Shown piece after piece: positions 10,215 through 21,073 of a DNA stretch of 64,000 nucleotides. Source of the DNA: Paraconiothyrium sp. Pb-2020 (lineage: Eukaryota > Ascomycota > Dothideomycetes > Pleosporales > Didymosphaeriaceae); NCBI GenBank assembly GCA_022419385.1, contig JAJUBI010000003.1:2232001-2296000 (forward strand), in the 5' to 3' direction. Made by a program: the position numbers and the translations under genes. Positions within the stretch are counted from its first letter, which is position 1, and each line of letters opens with the position of its first letter. Under the pieces are notes generated by a model. The model was not told where the DNA came from. It was given only the letters and a program-made list of their open reading frames with translations, and ran no database searches.

Positions 10215-11622
10215 ATGGCCGAGCCTGAGTTTGAGCAAGCCTACAAGGGTCGGTACACCCTATACCAACCGCCATGAACATGTTGCTAACTTGGCCACAG
10301 AGCTCGTCTCCACCCTTGAGTCCTCCACCCTCTTCGAGAAGAACCCCGAGTACAAGAAGGCCCTCGAGATCGTCTCCATCCCCGAGCGTATCATCCAGTT
10401 CCGCGTTGTCTGGGAGGACGACTCCGGCAAGTGCCAGGTCAACAAGGGCTACCGTGTGCAATTCAACTCTGCCCTCGGTCCATACAAAGGCGGTCTCCGT
10501 CTTCACCCCACCGTCAACCTCTCCGTTCTCAAGTTCCTTGGTTTCGAGCAGGTCTTCAAGAATGCTCTCACCGGCCTGAACATGGGCGGTGGCAAGGGTG
10601 GAGCTGACTTCGACCCCAAGGGCAAGAGCGACAACGAGATCCGCAAGTTCTGCGTTGCCTTCATGACTGAGCTCTCCAAGCACATCGGTGCCGACACCGA
10701 TGTTCCTGCCGGTGACATCAACGTCGGTGGTCGCGAGATCGGCTACATGTTCGGCCAATACCGGCGCCTTCGCAACCAGTGGGAGGGCGTTCTCACCGGC
10801 AAGGGCCTCAACTGGGGTGGCTCATTGATCCGCCCTGAGGCCACTGGGTACGGTCTCGTCTACTACGTCGAGCACATGATCAACTATGCCTCCGGCGGCA
10901 AGGAGTCCTTCTCAGGCAAGAAGGTCGCCATCTCTGGTTCCGGAAACGTTGCCCAGTACGCCGCTCTCAAGGTCATTGAGCTAGGCGGTACCGTGGTCTC
11001 GCTCTCCGACAGCAAGGGTTCCTTGATCGCTACTGAGGGCAAGGGCTTCACCCCCGAGGACATCTCCAAGATCGCTGCTCTGAAGCTTAAGCGCGAGGCT
11101 CTTACTGCCCTTGAGGGTCACTCCTACAACTACATTGAGGGTGCCCGCCCCTGGAAGCACGTTGGCAACGTCGACGTAGCTCTTCCCTCAGCGACCCAGA
11201 ATGAGGTCTCGCAGGATGAGGCCGAGGCTCTCATTGCTGCTGGCTGCAAGTTCATTGCCGAAGGTTCCAACATGGGCTGCACCCAGGAGGCCATTGACTC
11301 GTTCGAGGCCCACCGCAAGAGTAACCAGGGCAATGCCATTTGGTACGCCCCTGGAAAGGCCGCCAATGCCGGTGGTGTTGCTGTCTCCGGTCTTGAGATG
11401 GCTCAGAATTCCCAGCGCCTGTCCTGGACCACCGAGGAGGTTGACGCCAAGCTTGCTGGCATCATGAAGGACTGCTTCGAAAACTGCCTCCAGACCGCTA
11501 AAGAATACATTACGCCTGCTGAGGGCGAGTTCCCGTCCCTCGTCGCTGGTGCCAACGTCGCTGGCTTCAAGAAGGTCGCTGCTGCTATGCACGACCAGGG
11601 CGACTGGTGGGGCACTGCTTAA
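10215..11622 (+). CDS. gdhA: NADP-specific glutamate dehydrogenase
   Basis: Catalyses 2-oxoglutarate + NH4+ + NADPH to L-glutamate in the cytosol, the main ammonium-assimilation step. Exon 1 (10215-10248) encodes MAEPEFEQAYK; a 52-nt intron (10249-10300, branch GCTAAC) is followed by ELVSTLESSTLF, giving 451 aa, the standard hexameric length. Visible blocks are GPYKGGLRLHP, LTGLNMGGGKGGADFDPKG with the catalytic lysine region, PAGDINVGGREIG, the Rossmann motif SGSGNVAQYAA and EGSNMGCT. Codon use is strongly biased to C-ending codons, as expected of a highly expressed gene. The start sits at CACAATGG in a good context. The identification is secure; the NADP rather than NAD type follows from length and sequence. 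Confidence 0.97.
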
Positions 11623-12749
11623 GCATGAGCGTGCGACTTTTCCTTGTATCATATTGAGGAGCATGGCGAATGGAATACCACTTTTTCGAGCGAGGAGGAA
11701 ATCGAAAGTCACGGCTTTTGTACATATTAGATACCATTGATGAATCTTACGACTTGATCTACAAATGCTCTTCTTTTGCCTACGTACTATGAAACCTGAT
11801 GCACACCAAAGGAAACTCGATAGCCAGCCAAACGAGTTCTGTCAAAACACAAGAAAGTATGATAGGCCCACTTGTTCCCCTGTACAAGAACTCTAGTACC
11901 TTCAAACGAAGGTAGCTTGGACAAACACATTGCCACCACGAGCAACCCCGCAATCCCCACCAAACCCTCCCAAAAGCAAATGCCAGAAAAAAAATTACAC
12001 TCTTCCACACTATCTATTGCCCGAGTTTCTTTTCTCGTCGCGGAGAAGCAACTCCCGAAACAATCAGCCGAGGCTCGTAATCCCACGCCAGGGCCACGCC
12101 ATGACAACACGTTTGCTGTACCTCCGGTTCCCTGGCTCTTAAATTCCCACATGCGCCAATTTGATCGCGTGCGCGTATCCAGTAACCTGTGGGGCGATAA
12201 GGGATGCTTTTAGCGGCGGGCGCTAGAGGTAGTGTAAGGCGAAGTCCTGATGGAGGGCGAAGGGACAGAGGGATGCAGAGAGGGACGATATCGGAGAGGG
12301 AGATGAAGGTCGGGTGGGATCGGGTCGGGAGCGCGCGCGGGAATTGGACGGGCGACTTCACACCACGATGAACGAAGATCTTGCACCAAGCGAAAAGCGT
12401 TTCTACAACACAAACATCGGATTTTCCATCTTACCTTACCGTTACTGCCTCAGCACCCTCAGCGTTGTCACATCCGCGCCTGCCCTCTGATATATCGTTT
12501 CATTCTTATGGTACTACAGCTAAAACACGTCTCTCGTGGTACACATCGGTCGTTTTTGTCTCTTGAAGCAATTCCAGCAGACCACCTTTCCTCGCCAAAG
12601 TCTTCGTACCACGCTTCATTGTCTTAACCCTCCTCGCAAATGCCGTCAAGTTACAATTACTCAGCGTGCTTATCAACTTCCCCCACCAATCTCAACGAGG
12701 TTCTCGCCTAATTGCGAGGACGAACATGATAATCCGAAGAATTCAAATC
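11623..12749. other. Intergenic region between convergent genes
   Basis: This holds the 3' flanks of the glutamate dehydrogenase gene and of the BTB gene, which converge here. Scattered ORFs up to 121 codons show no family features. No repeat or RNA gene was recognised. Confidence 0.5.
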
Positions 12750-13879
12750 CTACAACTTAGATTTAGATTTTCCACGATGCGCGGCAAACTTCTTCATCAC
12801 TCGTACTAAGAAATCATTGGGTAGCTCCGACCTCAATGTTAGCTCCTTCGGGCGAGTATCGTCTGTGCCTTCATCCCAGAATCGAAATTGTAGTTCTGCG
12901 AGCAGATCGAGGGTCGGATTGTCTTTGCTCATGTGTACGTAGGTGTATATAATCGCGCAGGTACGAAGTCAGTTAATTCAGAAAAGTGGAAATATTACGA
13001 AATGTTCATGCCTAAAACATATCGACGTCATACCCAGGCAAATTACCTACAAGACGGATACGACTGCTTTCAATCGTGCAAGCTCAACTGCTTCGTCTTG
13101 CGATTCATGATCCTCGGATATCCCTTTGGCTTCTGCAACGTGCAGCCAGCCATCGTTATTTTTAGGGATCTCTCCGGTGTAGAGCCAGCTCAAGAAGATG
13201 TTGACTGTGACAACTATTAGCTTGCCCAGAGATGCAAGCAGAGGAGGGCATCTAACTGATCCGGAAAGCTTACATGTCGCAGGCTCAACTGATTTTTCGT
13301 GTCAGCGTCAAATAAAATGGATGTTGCCTATCGACTCACCATCTTCGAGGACGACCCTACGTTCCTCAGCCTCCTGCCACGAACCCGCCAACGCTCCACG
13401 GAAGTACTCGGCATGGTGGATCAATAGCGTTCTGTGAACTTCATAGCGTACGTGTGCTGAGCTTGAAACGAGAGAAACTATCAGCTTTGAAGTCCCCGGA
13501 GATCAGTGCCAGACCGAACTCACCCAATTTCTACGGTAACGATGCCGCCTTCACGAGCGATCGTTCTAGCATCTGGTAAGCAGTCGCACTTTTGGTATCT
13601 TCCTTGAGGTCTATTTACCCAAGCGGCGGGACGTCGGCCTTTTTTTGCTCCGCCATAGTGTCTCGACGGGGTATTGACAGTCGAACTAAATTGAAAGTAA
13701 AGGGAGAGTGGTTGAGCCCTGGAGAGCGCGCTAGCGCGACTACCAAATTGAGACACAAACAAGCGCAACTTGCGCTGGTCTCGGACCTTTGATGAAGGTG
13801 AAGGGAGCACCAAACGAAGTGAATAAGGAAAGCTTGTCACAGGGCTTAAACAGTCGCGGCATGATGTTACGCATGACAT
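12750..13879 (-). CDS. BTB/POZ-domain protein, possibly shortened
   Basis: Likely an adaptor; BTB domains mediate dimerisation or Cul3 binding. Exons (13879?)-13524, 13461-13340, 13288-13274 (15 nt), 13204-13051 and 12927-12750 join in phase. The core reads IVTVEIGSAHVRYEVHRTLL, HHAEYFRGALAGSWQEA, VVLEDVEPATFNIFLSWLY and, at the end, LRSELPNDFLVRVMKKF, as in many fungal BTB proteins. The 40-50 residues usually found between LKA and the C-terminal helix are missing. A recognisable remnant (IIYTYVHM) lies inside the last intron, beside in-frame stops. The N-terminus is uncertain: the open frame reaches 13879, but another ATG at 13656 is possible in a different frame. It is either a functional short version or a decaying copy. 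Confidence 0.65.
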
Positions 13880-15990
13880 GCAACGGTCAGGTCACTAACT
13901 CTGTCCTCCATTGCTCCAGTGCTCATGGTTATATCTAGGTATGAAGCTACAATAAGAAGCCCTGTCCCCTTTTGAAATTTAGTTTGTCACATCCTTCGCC
14001 ACCTGGTAAAACCCCTTATAATCTTCTTATATCAATTTAGAGTCCATTGCTCATTCCGCAATACCCGTGCTCCTCATTCCCTTCTCAATGCCAACCCTCC
14101 TTCTTTCAGGATCGTGATATATTGCTTGCCCATGCCAAGCCCACTTTTTGATCTTATCATAACGGTTATGGTAGCCGCTGTGATAGAGCTAGCGAGCTAA
14201 CTTACTGTCTCTGAATTCGGCGAGCTTCCCCATAACTCGCGAAAGGGACCCGTGAGAAAATGCAGGTTATAGCTGCAGATTCTCCCTCGTATCATCTTTC
14301 CCATTCGAGGCGCTGTTGTGTGTCAGTCGTTGCTTGACTAAACCACTGGAAGGAAGATGCTCGAATGCGTTATGACCAAGTGATGATACGGATCTTGTAG
14401 ACCGTAAATACGAGGCGCTCAGCAAGACAAATAGACAAACAACCTTGACATAAGCCAAGGTAGAGCTCGCGGCGGCGTTAGCTAAGAGAGGCCGGGTTTC
14501 AAAGTGCGGGATCATGGAAGTGGTAGAAAGACCAGATCATAGTTGGACACTAGTCACGTCAACTGATTGAAGTGAGTGAAGGCAGAACTTAAAGTAAAGA
14601 CAACAATATTGATATATAAAATACTACTTCGAACGGCTGCAAGCCACCGGAAAACATATCTCCAGCTTCGTGCTATTTAAGGGTAAGCGATTTTGAACAT
14701 CATCAAACATAGCAAGCCTACACGTCCCACACTCAGAATAGCTCAATATTGCATACTAACGGCATGTTGCCACACAACTAAACGCAACTCCTAACCCTAC
14801 TTCTAGCCACTTCTTATGCATGTCTTATATATTCTAAGACTTTTGTTACGTTCAAATCTTCGCAAATGCATATGACCTTTCTTGAATACCCATATGACGT
14901 CTTCTCAGCATTGTCTCCCTGGGTATGAAACTAGGAATATATCAAAGGAGCAAAAGGTCAACAAAGCTGCTTCTCGACCTCAGCGCAGCGGCTCGATGCA
15001 TCATAGCTAGCAGGACCTCTAGTAGTAGCCTATACTTCAGCATAGCTTCCTCTGGTTCGTCGTTGTCCGGTTCATAGTAGTGACGTTGCGCGTTAACAAG
15101 AACCTTCGAAAGTTCATAACCTCTAGGAAGTTGATCGTACGAATAAACCATAGCGCTTTATGTGGCTTCCATTGCGCATTTCACGATGCGATTGACGAAC
15201 TGATTAGAATAAAGCTTGATTGATACTGCCCGCCTCAAGATAACCGCCCACCCCAGACGATAGGCTCAATATACGAAAGAGAACCCTCGCGGTCCTCAGA
15301 TCCAGCCCAGGTGTTCCGGAGCATATTGCGGAAGAAGTCGGATGGTCTACTTCATAAGGTCTCTAGAGATCTCACGTCATTTCACGTTGGGTTCAATCTC
15401 TATGACGACCTTGGGGATATTGTGGGCAGTAACTTGACCAGAAAGTCTTGTCTTCAGGGTCGAAGCCAGAGCTCCGTGACCTCTTCTTGTTGTTCATCTT
15501 GCGAGTTGTTCTTGAATTTTGGCGGTGATAGGAGAGCCGCAGTGAAATAGGTCGAAAAGAGAAATAAAGCAGGGGCAAGGGTCAGGCCCAGGAAAAGTCG
15601 GACTCGGTATGGGTGCATGCCTTTTCTCGAGACGCTTCAGATGTTACATGCGTGCTAGAGTTGAATGTTGACCATCTGTTTCAGAGTTACGCCGAGCTAG
15701 ATACACAGCTTTCGGTATCCCCAGAGACGATGCGTGGGAAAGCCAAGATGATCAGATAAGATTACGAGTACATTCGAAAGGCGAGAACGTTTGACGCGTT
15801 CCAAAGTTTCTGAGCCAGCGTGGGGCGCAGCGGAGTGGCGACTGCATCAGCCAATCACCGCGCCATGGTCGGTCCACACTGCTGCCGATCTCCACGCTCG
15901 GTTCGCGGCTCAGGCCACAACTGGTGGTACCACTACAAGACGGTCGCTTTCACTTCCTCCCTCCACCCCACCATATTCTTTTTCAGATTC
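13880..15990. other. Long intergenic region
   Basis: About 2.1 kb of mixed composition between the BTB gene and the sphingolipid desaturase. It contains the weak minus-strand gene candidate given separately; apart from that I see no coding signal, repeat or RNA gene. Confidence 0.5.
14942..15618 (-). CDS. Possible small membrane protein gene (weak)
   Basis: Two minus-strand fragments could be exons of one gene. The first (15618-15454) opens MHPYRVRLFLGLTLAPALFL, a basic start followed by a hydrophobic segment as in a signal anchor, then an acidic/Gln-rich stretch. The second (15151-14942) opens MVYSYDQLPRGYELSKVLVN and contains an acidic PDNDEPEE turn and a Leu-rich helix. I could not find a convincing splice path between them, and I recognise neither. 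They may be unrelated chance ORFs. Confidence 0.2.
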
Positions 15991-17265
15991 ATGATGAAGT
16001 CGTCGGTCACTACAGCTACCCAGCAGCCCAGCAAGCCGGCGAAAAGGAGCTTGACGGTCAAAGCCGAGACGCAGGAAAACGTCCATGTCGCTACTCAGAA
16101 TGAACACGACCACTTTTTCTGGACATACACCGAGGAGCCGCACCGGACGAGGAGACAAGCTATCATCAAAGCTCACCCAGAGGTAAAGCGTGCTTTTACC
16201 TGCTGATATCGCGCTTTGCTAAGCATTTGCAGGTAACAAAGCTCTGCGGTCCCGAACCCCTCACCAAGTACGTCGTTGCGTTCGTCGTCTTTCTGCAGAT
16301 ACTTTGCGCAATTCTCCTTCGTAATAAGCCATTTTTATCATGGCCGACATTCCTCACCGCATACATCATCGGCGCCACAGCGAACCAGAACCTCTTCCTT
16401 GCCATACATGAGATTTCACACAATCTGGCTTTCAAGAACCCGCTCGCGAATAGGATATTTGCTGTGTTTGCCAACCTGCCAATTGGAATACCATATAGCG
16501 CATCTTTCAGGGTATGCATTGCTGTGTTGCAAGTAGCAATCGGAAGAGACTGACGCGGAGTAGCCATACCACCTAACCCATCACAAATCACTCGGCGTCA
16601 ATGGCCTCGACACCGACCTCCCCACCGCTTTCGAAGCCCTCTTCCTCGACTCCGTCGGCGGAAAGGCCTTCTTCTGCACCTTCCAGATTCTCTTCTACGC
16701 CCTGCGCCCGATGTTCATCTACACGCTCCCGCTGACTAAAATCCACCTCTTCAACGTCGTTACCCAAGGTGTCTTCGACTACGCACTCGTACAACTCATC
16801 GGCGGAAAGGCACTCGGATACATGATCTTGAGCAGCTTCTTGGCAGGCTCCTTGCACCCCTGCGCAGGACACTTCATCGCGGAGCACTACGTCTTCGAGA
16901 GGCCGAGCAAGGATGCCCTGAACGCAGTGAACAAGATCCCAATTCCGGAAACATACTCGTACTACGGCGTACTCAATTTCTTCACGTACAACGTTGGTCT
17001 GCACAACGAGCACCACGACTTCCCAGCTGTTCCGTGGACGCGGCTACCGAAGCTGAACAAGATCGCGCACGAGTTCTATGACGATTTGCCGGTGCATAAG
17101 AGCTGGGTGAATGTCATCTGGCAGTTCATCTGGGACAAAGACGTCAGTTTGTGGTGCCGTGTGAAGAGGGAGGAAGGTGGAAGGAGGGTCGGTGGTGGCA
17201 GCGGTTGGAACGAGGAAGACCTAGGTGCCAACGAGAAGAAGGGTCCCATCCCGGGAGTCTTATGA
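15991..17265 (+). CDS. DES1: Sphingolipid delta-4 desaturase (dihydroceramide desaturase)
   Basis: ER membrane enzyme that introduces the 4,5-trans double bond of dihydroceramide, feeding the glucosylceramide branch in filamentous fungi. Exons 15991-16182, 16233-16511 and 16564-17265 give 390 aa. The N-terminal lipid-desaturase block is HFFWTYTEEPHRTRRQAIIKAHPE-like (positions near 45-65). The three histidine boxes are HEISHN, HLTHH and HNEHH, each expected to bind the di-iron centre. Several hydrophobic segments flank them. The C-terminal 25 residues are Gly/Lys/Glu-rich and poorly conserved. Two adjacent ATGs begin the protein; the first is taken. The identification is secure. Confidence 0.95.
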
Positions 17266-19746
17266 TCTTGATTCAACTTACGGCGGCATTTGTAGGCGTT
17301 ATACTGGTAGAAGAATGATATTGTCTTTTAGAGCACACCCTTTGATATATGGTTTTGGTGCTTTCGGGGTGTTTCAACCGCAGACCCGCGAGACTGATAG
17401 GAGATCGAATTTTAAAGTAGTGCGCGAGGATCTGTGAGCAATGTGGAGCGTCGCAATTTGTGAGGGATCGCATAAATTTGATCAGCCAACAAGCGACCGC
17501 ACACAGTACTAGAATTTTGTCCACTCAAATTATCTGCTACTGAGGTCGCTCGTGAACTGCCCGTCCGTACGCGTAGCATGACGACACCCACACTAGTCCT
17601 CAGTATCCTGTTCCGGGATCCATTAACACGGTCCTCGGGTTTTTGAGACCGCACAAGAAAAAAAGCTTTCAAGCGCAGACCATCTCGTGTACTAGAAACG
17701 AACACGACCGTCATCTCCAGTCAAAGGTTTAGATCAGTTGCAACACTCCCCTTTTCCCGCCATTTGGAATGTTCTCTTGCCTGCATGCGTCGTCGCAATC
17801 CACGAAGCGTCTGTAGCCCTTACTTGTTGTCGAGTCCGCGGTTCCCAATCATACGTATACTATTCTATGGCGCTACTTAAAGTAGCTCATCAAGCCGACG
17901 TAAACGTAGCGATTTGTCGTATACATCTGCTTCTTGCACATGTGGTCTGTCTAGAACAGTATTTGGTCGACTCACCCGTCTCGTAGAACATTGAGAAGCT
18001 GAGATAGATTCTCAAACATTTGATGTTTGAGCCCGTTCATATGAGCATCATGAAAAGACGCGTCCTTGCCCCAGCAGCATAACGCAGTCGTAAGCCCTAG
18101 AGGCTATTATTGTACGTTTTCATCGACGAACGAGACCATCTTATTTTCGTCGAAGTAGTTAAGTAACGAACAAACGTCAAACTTGCTCACTCTGTTTCTT
18201 GTGTAGGATGCGGTCTCGGGCTCAGCAGCATGTGATGCATTAACCAGACTCCACGCTACCTAAACCTGCACAATCTCATTTCATCATGTGGATATTTCAA
18301 AGCGGGATCTACGTAACGGTTTGCATTCGGCGCAGCTTCCGCCATAGCTCCGAAATCGTTCTCCTCACAGCTCCTGGACAACTGAAGAAAACGCCTTTAT
18401 GTAACAGAGTGAATTGGATAATACAGTATTGCTCTTGTAGGTGCTTGGAAGAGTCTTTAGAAGTAGATGCACATATATAACCAATACACAGTAGATGCAT
18501 GAAAGGCCGAGCTCTACCCTCATCCTTGGACCAATCAGTAGCAATCGTAACACAATGTAAGCAGTGTGGGTAAAGAATCCAATTAGCTTTCTCAATTCGG
18601 TGACATGATATCGGTACTCTATATAAGTTTTCCGGCCACCACCCATCGGGGAAAAGTTAGCAAAGCGGAGAATTCTTACTCTTAGTATATATATTTGATC
18701 TGCAAAATAGTTTTAGTAGAGGTAACATGGGACTGGAATTTGTGAACAATAGTAAGCAGCCAATACAGCCTTTTAGTTAATGATTAGAACCTACTCAAAC
18801 CTGTATAAGAGTAAGAAGTCGCTTTACCAATTTTTTTCCCATGGTAGGTGGCTGGAAAACTTATCGAAACGATGATAAACCCTCTTTTTCTAGGGCGTCT
18901 CATTAGATTAATTAACTCACCGTCTCGCTCCTTTCTTCTTGCTAATGCTAACTTCTACGCCGGTCCGCCGCCTGCTCGATCTTTTCTTACCGAAAGATAC
19001 CGATCTCCTTCAACGAACGTGCCAAATGAGGAGAGCTTAGCGGACCACATACTATACTATGCGACCTATTATTCTATTGCACTCATCGCCCTATAAATAA
19101 GGACATACACGTTCCCCCCTGACTTGGGTGTATACAACCGAAACACAGTTTTTGTCGTAATATCAGAAACTCTACGTGGAGGTATAAGTATCGCCAAGAT
19201 TGATCGAGGCGTGGTGCTCTTTGCAAACATGAGCCCACACACGTAATTGGTCATAGTGGGTACGGCACACGCGTACGTGGAGGCAGACTTGGTTAGCGCT
19301 TATGCGTGAGTGGTAGAGCGCGGTTTCATCCCGGCTGCTGAAGAAGCTGCGGAGGGAGACATACTGTTAGGTCCGAACTAGGAATGCATGTAAACTAAGA
19401 CCTTCCTATAATCGGTTCTATAAGTTTTGCATGGTGTCCCCAACAGGATCCACGATGATATTCATTACAAATAAGCCGCAAAACCCAGTCATCGTGGGGC
19501 ATTTAATGTCACACCTACACCATCACTCATGAGCAAGCTAGACTAGGCAGTGCGTGGGCTTAGGAGCCAGTACAAACGCTTATGCTAATGCTTTTCTGTA
19601 AGCATGTGAATGCATGACAACAGACGCCATCTATATGCAATATCGTGGAGCGCTTCCGTAGATATGTTTACCTTTCGCTCTTCCATTCCGGTTTCACCAC
19701 CGAGTGGTCCTCGTCCTCCCATAAACCGTCCATAGGTACCGACCCT
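17266..19746. other. Gene-free, relatively AT-rich region
   Basis: Almost 2.5 kb between the 3' end of the desaturase gene and the 3' end of the mannosyltransferase gene. It is richer in A/T than the flanking genes, and ORFs are short (at most about 100 codons) and unlike known proteins. It could be a worn transposon relic, but I found no terminal repeats or transposase motif. Confidence 0.5.
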
Positions 19747-21073
19747 TCACGCGTTGCCCGGCTTTTCATCCGTGTCAACATGCCACACCACGTAGTTCGG
19801 CAGCCCATAGACGCCATACCCAGCCCTCTTCGCCATTTTGGCGAAGCCCTCCGTCTCAGCCTGGTTCTCAAACGCATAGCAGGGGAAGTTGATACCTGAA
19901 CGGTGAACATCGGCTTTGACGATAATATTTACGCCACCAATACCATCGAGCGGGATTTCAACATCCTTGTCTTCTCGCCAGTCGCCTTGAAGTGCCATGT
20001 GGTTGCGGAGACCGAAGATTTTGAGATTCTTGTAGCCTTCTGCAAGAATGAAGTCTTTGTCTTTTTCGACGTTTGCAACAACTTTGAGTGATTCGGGGGT
20101 TTCTTGCCAGGAGTTGTAGTCAAATCGGCCCTCGATGTCGACCATCTTGCCGTCGATGTCCCTGTACCTGTGGAACCAGACATTGGGTACGAGAATGTCT
20201 CTGTCATGGAGGATGAAGTCTTCAATGATTTCCGGCGGGCTGTCGTGGATGTCCACATCCCTCCAGTACACCCAGCTATGCTCTGATCTTAGCGCTGTGG
20301 CGAGGAGGTAGTTCCTTGCCCTGGCTAGAGCTTTTCTACGTGGGCCTTGCGCGTCGAAGCTGTGCCTATCGTGCACTTCTTGAGATAATCTGACGCCGAA
20401 GTCTTTCTCCACGATGACCGCCGAGTGAAAAGCAACCTCCGGATTGCCCTGTACCCTTTCCAGTTCCTTGGCCAGCGCTGCTAGTGAATCATCCTCACTG
20501 TCGCCAACCAGAAATGCGAGGTCTATAAGCTCGTGCGGGTACGTCAGGGAGCTGAGTAGATCGAAATGCTGTGGGAGATGTTTAGAGGCCTCGCGGATTG
20601 GCGTGAGAATGAGCACCTTCTCCTGCTTCTTGACCGCATCGACAGTCGAATATATTCTGTTGAGGTCTACGTAATTTATCGAGGTATTGTTAATTGAGAT
20701 GGGCTTGTGTGGATTGAATATGACGGGCGTCTGACGGTGTCTATTCCACTCTTCGTTGTCATTTGCCGTCATGTGCATGGGGGACTTTGCGGGTCCCCAG
20801 CAGTAGAACCTAACTTCTGGTCAGCTTGTCCGACCCTCTTGCGCAATACGTATGTGCCATTTGACAGTGAATCTCCAAACCGAATAGATGTTTGCATCCA
20901 TACCTCTGCATCTTTCCAGCGGTCGATCTCATGGACCTCCATAGTATTATCAACGCAGCGACAGCGCCTAAAAGCGCCCATGTCCTCGGATTCCGCAGGG
21001 TATACCACACCTGTCTGCTCGGCAGCACCCTCGCTCTGGCAGCCTTCCACGAGTAGCCTTTAGGTACGAGCAT
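19747..21073 (-). CDS. ANP1: Anp1-family alpha-1,6-mannosyltransferase subunit
   Basis: Golgi type II membrane glycosyltransferase (GT62; Anp1/Mnn9/Van1 family) of the mannan polymerase complex that extends N-glycan mannan. Exon 1 (21073-20904) encodes a basic N-terminus and one membrane anchor (WALLGAVAALIILW). After a 94-nt intron, exon 2 (20809-19747) gives FYCWGPAKSPMHMTANDNEE onward; 410 aa in total. VLILTPIREASKHLPQHFDLL opens the catalytic domain, and WVYWRDVDIHDSPPEII contains the DxD metal/nucleotide-sugar motif. The MLVPKG start and FYCWGP block point to the Anp1 branch rather than Mnn9, with moderate certainty. Confidence 0.92.

Noticed and set aside
10210..10758. 182-codon ORF antisense to glutamate dehydrogenase
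   Set aside because: A shadow of the strongly biased codon use of the real gene; Val/Leu/Glu-rich without its own features.
19280..19360. tRNA-like stretch (GTGGTAGAGCGCG)
   Set aside because: No matching B box, acceptor stem or anticodon arm could be folded from it.
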